Assembly (NCBI RefSeq): GCF_023544445.1
Contig: NZ_JALPVJ010000008.1
Coordinates: 248,001-312,000 of the forward strand
Origin: Actinoplanes sp. M2I2
GTDB taxonomy: Bacteria; Actinomycetota; Actinomycetes; Mycobacteriales; Micromonosporaceae
Reading direction: 5' to 3'
DNA: 64,000 bases
Each line of letters starts with the position of its first letter. Within the stretch, counting starts at the first letter, position 1. This document shows, in pieces, positions 59,930 to 64,000 of this stretch. The translations under genes and the position numbers were made by a program. Below the pieces are notes generated by a model that was given only the letters and a program-made list of their open reading frames with translations, made no database searches and was not told the DNA's origin.

Positions 59930-61009
59930 TCAGTACGCGCTGCTGATGTCCGTCTTGGCGTTGTCCGGGCCGTACTGGCGGTCCTGGATGATGATGTCCT
60001 CGCCGACCGGCTGACCGTCGAGGAACTTCTGCGCGGTCTCGAAGGCGAGCGGGCCGAACCGCGGGTTCGACTCGATCACCGCGGCCGCCCAGCCGTCCAC
60101 GATGGCCTGCACGGCGCCCTGGGTGCCGTCGATCGAGACGACCTTGACGTCGCCGGCCTTCTTGCCGGCGCCCTTCAGGGCCGTGATCGCGCCTAGAGCC
60201 ATTTCATCGTTCTCGCCGTAGATGCCGTTGATGTCCGGATTGGACTGCAGGAGCTGCTCGGTGACTTTCTGCCCTTCCTCGCGCGCGAAGTTGCCCGTCT
60301 GCTCGAAGACGACCTGGATGTCCGGCGCGACCTTGGCGATCTGCTCCTTGAAGCCACTCGTCCGCAGCGTGGTCACGTTGTTGCCGGGCGAGCCGAGCAG
60401 GATGGCGACCTTGCCCTTGTTGCCCATGGCCTTGGCCATCTCGTCGGCCGCGCGCTTGCCCTGCTCGGCGAAGTCCGACCCGATGAAGGTCAGGTAGTCC
60501 TTGCAGGGATCGGCGTTGATCTTGCGGTCGATCGTGATGATCGGGACCTTCTTGGCGGTCGCCTTGGCGAAGACGGAATCCCAGCCGTCGGAGTTGAGCG
60601 GGGCGATCACCAGCAGCTGGACGCCGGAGTCGATCATCTGCTCGACGTCGCTGATCTGCTTGTTGAATTGAGAGTTCGCGTTCGTGGCGGTGAGGTTGGT
60701 GATGCCGAGCTTGGCCGCCTCGTCCCGGATGGACTTCGTCTCGGCGATGCGGAACGGGTTCGTCTCCTTCTCCGACTGGGAGAAGCCGACCTTCGCCGTC
60801 TTGAGGTCGAACTTGGAGCCGCCGTACTGCTCGAGAGTGCAGGTCGCGGCGCTGGGATCGGCCGACTGCGCCACCTGGGCACCGGCGGAGGCGGGCGTGT
60901 CGCTCGCCGTCGTGCCGCTGTCCTCGGACTTGGCACAGGCGCTGAGGAAGAGAAGAGCCGCACCTAGGATCGCGGCCGCCGGCCGCCAACGGCCGGGGGA
61001 AACGCTCAT
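59930..61009 (-). CDS. Sugar ABC transporter substrate-binding lipoprotein (YtfQ-like)
   Basis: A 359-residue exported lipoprotein: signal RPAAAILGAALLFLSAC with lipobox LSAC. The mature part matches the YtfQ/RbsB type-I fold: AKVGFSQSEKETNPFRIAE, LLVIAPLNSDGW, IITIDRKINAD, NFAREEGQKV, NGIYGENDEMALGAITAL and VVSIDGTQGAVQAI. The order and wording of these segments resemble Escherichia coli YtfQ, the galactofuranose-binding protein. ATG 61009 has AAGGAG 7 bases upstream. First gene of the operon; a TTGACA box lies at 61088-61093 on the minus strand. Confidence 0.93.
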   Translation of the reverse strand: MSVSPGRWRPAAAILGAALLFLSACAKSEDSGTTASDTPASAGAQVAQSADPSAATCTLEQYGGSKFDLKTAKVGFSQSEKETNPFRIAETKSIRDEAAKLGITNLTATNANSQFNKQISDVEQMIDSGVQLLVIAPLNSDGWDSVFAKATAKKVPIITIDRKINADPCKDYLTFIGSDFAEQGKRAADEMAKAMGNKGKVAILLGSPGNNVTTLRTSGFKEQIAKVAPDIQVVFEQTGNFAREEGQKVTEQLLQSNPDINGIYGENDEMALGAITALKGAGKKAGDVKVVSIDGTQGAVQAIVDGWAAAVIESNPRFGPLAFETAQKFLDGQPVGEDIIIQDRQYGPDNAKTDISSAY

Positions 61010-61158
61010 GACAGTGCTCCTTAGCGGTGGATGTGACATCGGGGAGTAACCACCTCGAAACACATTCACGCACTATCGAACTTTTTCTGTCAAGACGTTG
61101 ATCCATAGATGCTCACGAGTGCACGCGATCCACGATCGTCTTTGTCGGACCGGCTTGA

Positions 61159-64000
61159 TCAAACCATGGGAGTCGATGTCCGCGCGACGTCCCAGCGCGC
61201 CGACATGGAGGCGTACAGGCGGCGGGCCTCCTCGGGCCGCTCGCCACTCAGCACGGCGGCGTCCTCGAGCGCCCCGGCCAGCTCGAAGGTGCGACCGACC
61301 TTGCGGTAGTGGGCGGCCGCGGTCAGCGCCGGGCCCGGATCGCCGAGCAGCAGCGCCCGGCATCGCAGGTTCGCCGCGTACGCCCGGGCCGGTCGCACCT
61401 CGTGCGCGGCCTCGGTGGCGCAGATCGTGGCGGCCCGTTCGGCGATGTCCGGGCGGTCGTGCCGGCGGGCGAGCCGCAGCACGTCGGGCAGCCACTGGTG
61501 ACGCAGCATCATCGGGGCGTACGCCGGCTGGAGGAGCGGCGCGAGCAGCTCGAGCGCCTCGTCCGGGCGGTTGTGCTGCTCGGCGGCCAGCGCCCGGGCG
61601 ACCAGCAGGAAGTCGCAGTTCTCCCGTTCCGCCTCGCTGGCCGGCACGGCGTCGGCCGCCCCCAGGTGAGCCGCCGCCAGATCCCGCGCGTCCCGGTGCA
61701 GGGCGATCAGCGCGGCCACCCCGTGCAGCAGCATGGTCACCGCGCCCGGCTCACGCTGACCGTGGAACGTGATGCCCGGGCCGTCCTCGGTCACCGCGCC
61801 CACCTCGGCCAGCGCCTCGTCCCAGCGACCGAGCCAGTAGTCCTGGACCGCGGTGGCCACCTGCAGGCCGGCGGGTAGGCGCTCCTCGGCGGCGAAGGCG
61901 GCGGCGGTGCGCAGCGTCTCCTGCGCCTCGTCGAGCCGGTCGAGGTTCTGCAGCGAGAACAGGCGGTTGTCCAACAGATCGAAATATGTGCCGGCCAGCC
62001 CGGGGCGACCCCGCACCACGGCGAGCGCACGGTCCACATGCTCCAGGGCGCGTTCGTGGTCACGCCGGATCGAACTGGTCATCCAGATGGTCTGCAGGGC
62101 GAAGGCGGTCTCGTAGGGCTGGCCGGCGGTCACCGCGTCGTCGTAGACCGCCCGGGCCCGGCGCTCGGCCGCGTCCAGATCGTCCAGGTCGCCGCGGCGG
62201 AAGTTGGCCAGCAGCACCCGGTGCCGGGAGCGCCAGATCGCCGGCACCCGGTCGTCGTCGACCGCCTCGTGCAGCATCGCCTCGGCCTCGGCCGTCTCGC
62301 CCCGGCGGTGCCGCATGGTGGCCAGCAATTGGCGCATCTCGGCCCGATCGACCGGGTCCGTCGTGAGGCTCATCGCCTCCTCGGCCTGGTGCAGCGGCAC
62401 CCGACCGTGCCGGTACTCGAGCCGCACCAGGGCGACCAGCAGGGTCGCCCGCTCCTCGGCCGAGGGCAGGTCGGTGGCCAGGGTGCGCCGGATCAGGTCG
62501 CCCGCGATCTGCGGGGCCCGGCGCACCACCGCCGCGTGATGGGTGACCAGCCACGTGAGCACCCACGAGTCGGCCAGCGGGGCCGAGGCGTCGATCTGCT
62601 CGGCGACCCGGGTGAGCGGGCTGCCGCCGGCCGCGAGCACCTCGGCCGCGTGCCGGTGCAGCCCCGCCCGCAGCGCCGGCGGCACGCTCGCGACCAGCGC
62701 CTGGCGCAGGAACGGGTGCCGGAACGCCAGATCCGTTCCACTGTCGACCAGCACGGCCGCGTCGAGGGCCTCCTCGAGCGCGCCGACCAGGTCGAGCGCC
62801 GAGCGGCCGGTGACCGCCACGACTTCGCTCACCGAGAACTCCGAGCCGAGCAGCGCGGCCAGCCGCAGCACCTCACGGGTCTCGGGGGTGAGCACGTCGA
62901 GCGCGGCGTGCACGGCGTCGAGCAGAGTCTGCGGCGGCTCGACGGTGACGTCGGGGCCGATGTCGGCGCGGCCACCGCTGATCGCGACGGCGTCCCGCTG
63001 CCGCAGGGCCGTGACCAGCTCGCGGGCGAAGAGCGGGTTGCCGCCGGAGCGGGCCGTCACCTCCCGCAGATGGGGGCCGGGCGGAGCGCCGACCAGGGCG
63101 GTGACCAGCCGGTCGAGCTCGGCCGGGGCGAGCGGGCCGAGGTCGAGCGGCATCCGCTGCCGGGCCTGGACGAGACGGCGCAGCCCGGCCTGATGCGCGT
63201 CGGGCCGGGCCGCGGCGACCAGCAGTAGCGGCTGCTTGCCGACCAGGCCGAGCATCCGCTCCCAGACCCGTACGGTCGCGTTGTCGGCCCACTGCATGTC
63301 GTCGACGACCAGCACCAGCGGCGAGGTGGCACAGGCCGACCGCACTGCCGCGACGATCTGGTCCTCGGCCGGCTCGGCGTCCGCCAGCTGCGGCCGGCGC
63401 GACGCGGTCTCGAGCCCGAGGGCCCGCGACAGCACCTGCAGGGGAACGCGCGACCCGAGCTGGTCGGCCGCGCCCCAGGCCACCCGGCACCCGAAGCGGG
63501 CCGCGTCGGCGAAGGCGTGGGTGAGCAGCTCGGTCTTGCCGATGCCGGGCTCACCGGAGATCCAGACCGCGCCGCCGCGACCCGCCGCCACCGTGCGCAC
63601 CAGCCCGCGAAGGTGATCGATTTCGGCCACCCGCCCGACCCAGGACCGCCCCCCGAGGCCGTCGCGCAGGGCCTTGGCGATGGGTGTCGGCACCACCGTC
63701 CGGAAGGAATCGGGAACGGCCCGGGCGGCGCCGCGCTCGGCCGAGCCGGCCAGCAGCTGACGGTGCAGCGAGCGCAGCGCCGGCCCCGGCTCGATGCCCA
63801 GCTCGGCGACCAGGGTGCGCCGGGCCGTCCGGAAGACCTCGAGCGCCTCGCCGTGACGACCGGCCCGGTGCAACGCGCGCATCAGCAACTCGTGCAGCGG
63901 CTCGTGCAGCGGGTGGTCGCGTACCAGGCCGGTGAGCTCGGCGATCAGCTCGTCGTCGCCGCCGCCCTCGAGCCGCAGCCGGGCGCGCTGCTCGGCCGCG
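61159..64000 (-). CDS. BTAD/AAA-domain transcriptional regulator, 5' end cut off
   Basis: A large regulator of at least 947 residues; the N-terminus lies beyond base 64000. The visible start is the end of a bacterial transcriptional activation (BTAD) domain, LHELLMRALHRAGRHGEALEVF, ARRTLVAELGIEPGP. A STAND-type ATPase follows: SWVGRVAEIDHLRGLVR, Walker A WISGEPGIGKTE, Walker B LVLVVDDMQWAD. The rest is helical, TPR-like. I see no LuxR HTH at its C-terminus (…ARTSTPMV), so DNA binding must be by an OmpR-type winged helix in the missing N-terminal part (SARP/AfsR type). It may regulate the sugar operon that begins 150 bases downstream. Confidence 0.9.
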   Translation of the reverse strand, partial: AAEQRARLRLEGGGDDELIAELTGLVRDHPLHEPLHELLMRALHRAGRHGEALEVFRTARRTLVAELGIEPGPALRSLHRQLLAGSAERGAARAVPDSFRTVVPTPIAKALRDGLGGRSWVGRVAEIDHLRGLVRTVAAGRGGAVWISGEPGIGKTELLTHAFADAARFGCRVAWGAADQLGSRVPLQVLSRALGLETASRRPQLADAEPAEDQIVAAVRSACATSPLVLVVDDMQWADNATVRVWERMLGLVGKQPLLLVAAARPDAHQAGLRRLVQARQRMPLDLGPLAPAELDRLVTALVGAPPGPHLREVTARSGGNPLFARELVTALRQRDAVAISGGRADIGPDVTVEPPQTLLDAVHAALDVLTPETREVLRLAALLGSEFSVSEVVAVTGRSALDLVGALEEALDAAVLVDSGTDLAFRHPFLRQALVASVPPALRAGLHRHAAEVLAAGGSPLTRVAEQIDASAPLADSWVLTWLVTHHAAVVRRAPQIAGDLIRRTLATDLPSAEERATLLVALVRLEYRHGRVPLHQAEEAMSLTTDPVDRAEMRQLLATMRHRRGETAEAEAMLHEAVDDDRVPAIWRSRHRVLLANFRRGDLDDLDAAERRARAVYDDAVTAGQPYETAFALQTIWMTSSIRRDHERALEHVDRALAVVRGRPGLAGTYFDLLDNRLFSLQNLDRLDEAQETLRTAAAFAAEERLPAGLQVATAVQDYWLGRWDEALAEVGAVTEDGPGITFHGQREPGAVTMLLHGVAALIALHRDARDLAAAHLGAADAVPASEAERENCDFLLVARALAAEQHNRPDEALELLAPLLQPAYAPMMLRHQWLPDVLRLARRHDRPDIAERAATICATEAAHEVRPARAYAANLRCRALLLGDPGPALTAAAHYRKVGRTFELAGALEDAAVLSGERPEEARRLYASMSARWDVARTSTPMV

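Noticed and set aside
1..64000. tRNA or rRNA genes
   Set aside because: I looked for cloverleaf-like stretches in the intergenic gaps and found none convincing; a tRNA search program would be decisive.

Overview
The window is chromosomal DNA of a high-GC actinomycete. GTG starts are frequent, stop/start overlaps (GTGA, TGATG, TAATG) are common, and several genes look leaderless. The gene set (futalosine-pathway mqnB/mqnD, DUF3027 and DUF2530 proteins, SepH, XPB helicase with its Rv0862c-like partner, actinobacterial SerC, cyclic-di-AMP riboswitches on wall hydrolases) fits a filamentous actinomycete. I favour Micromonosporaceae (Actinoplanes/Micromonospora type) by overall feel; no rRNA or other decisive marker is present.

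Layout. 1-3.7 kb: truncated XPB helicase and its helicase-associated partner. 3.8-9.9 kb: small conserved genes, HAD phosphatase, cold-shock-domain protein, menaquinone genes mqnD and mqnB, an MFS protein, DUF3027 and DUF2530 proteins. 10-16 kb: purine permease, a MarR/MFS pair, a 67-bp tandem-repeat array, and a membrane protein/TetR divergent pair with twin operators. 16-26 kb: core metabolism and division (thpR, sepH, serC, citrate synthase, pdxH, aldose epimerase, nitroreductase, acyl-CoA dehydrogenase). 26-41 kb: envelope and carbohydrate region, with a CDP-alcohol phosphatidyltransferase fusion, a GT2/CDP-glycerol transferase fusion, a sugar-type ABC ATPase, an anti-sigma-type kinase, beta-phosphoglucomutase plus GH65 phosphorylase, two divergent secreted hydrolase-like paralogues each behind a c-di-AMP riboswitch, and a TagGH-type exporter. 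41-53 kb: TetR, a degenerate GC-rich repeat, an MFS/LacI divergent pair with twin palindromes, a TPR-GGDEF protein, a cysteine dioxygenase/rhodanese operon preceded by a Cys-rich leader peptide, an isolated mraY, a neprosin-like secreted protein, and an ECF sigma/anti-sigma pair. 53-64 kb: a five-gene minus-strand operon (sugar-binding lipoprotein, secreted GH2 with AbfB-like repeats, ABC ATPase, two permeases) behind a truncated BTAD/AAA regulator.

How it fits together. The 26-41 kb block suggests synthesis and export of a phosphate-containing wall glycopolymer beside c-di-AMP-controlled wall remodelling. The cysteine dioxygenase operon looks set to respond to cysteine through its leader peptide. 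The final operon looks like a self-contained system that cleaves an extracellular glycan with a GH2 enzyme and imports the sugar with a YtfQRT/YjfF-like transporter; galactofuranose is the best guess for the substrate. No rRNA, tRNA, CRISPR array, insertion sequence or prophage was recognised.
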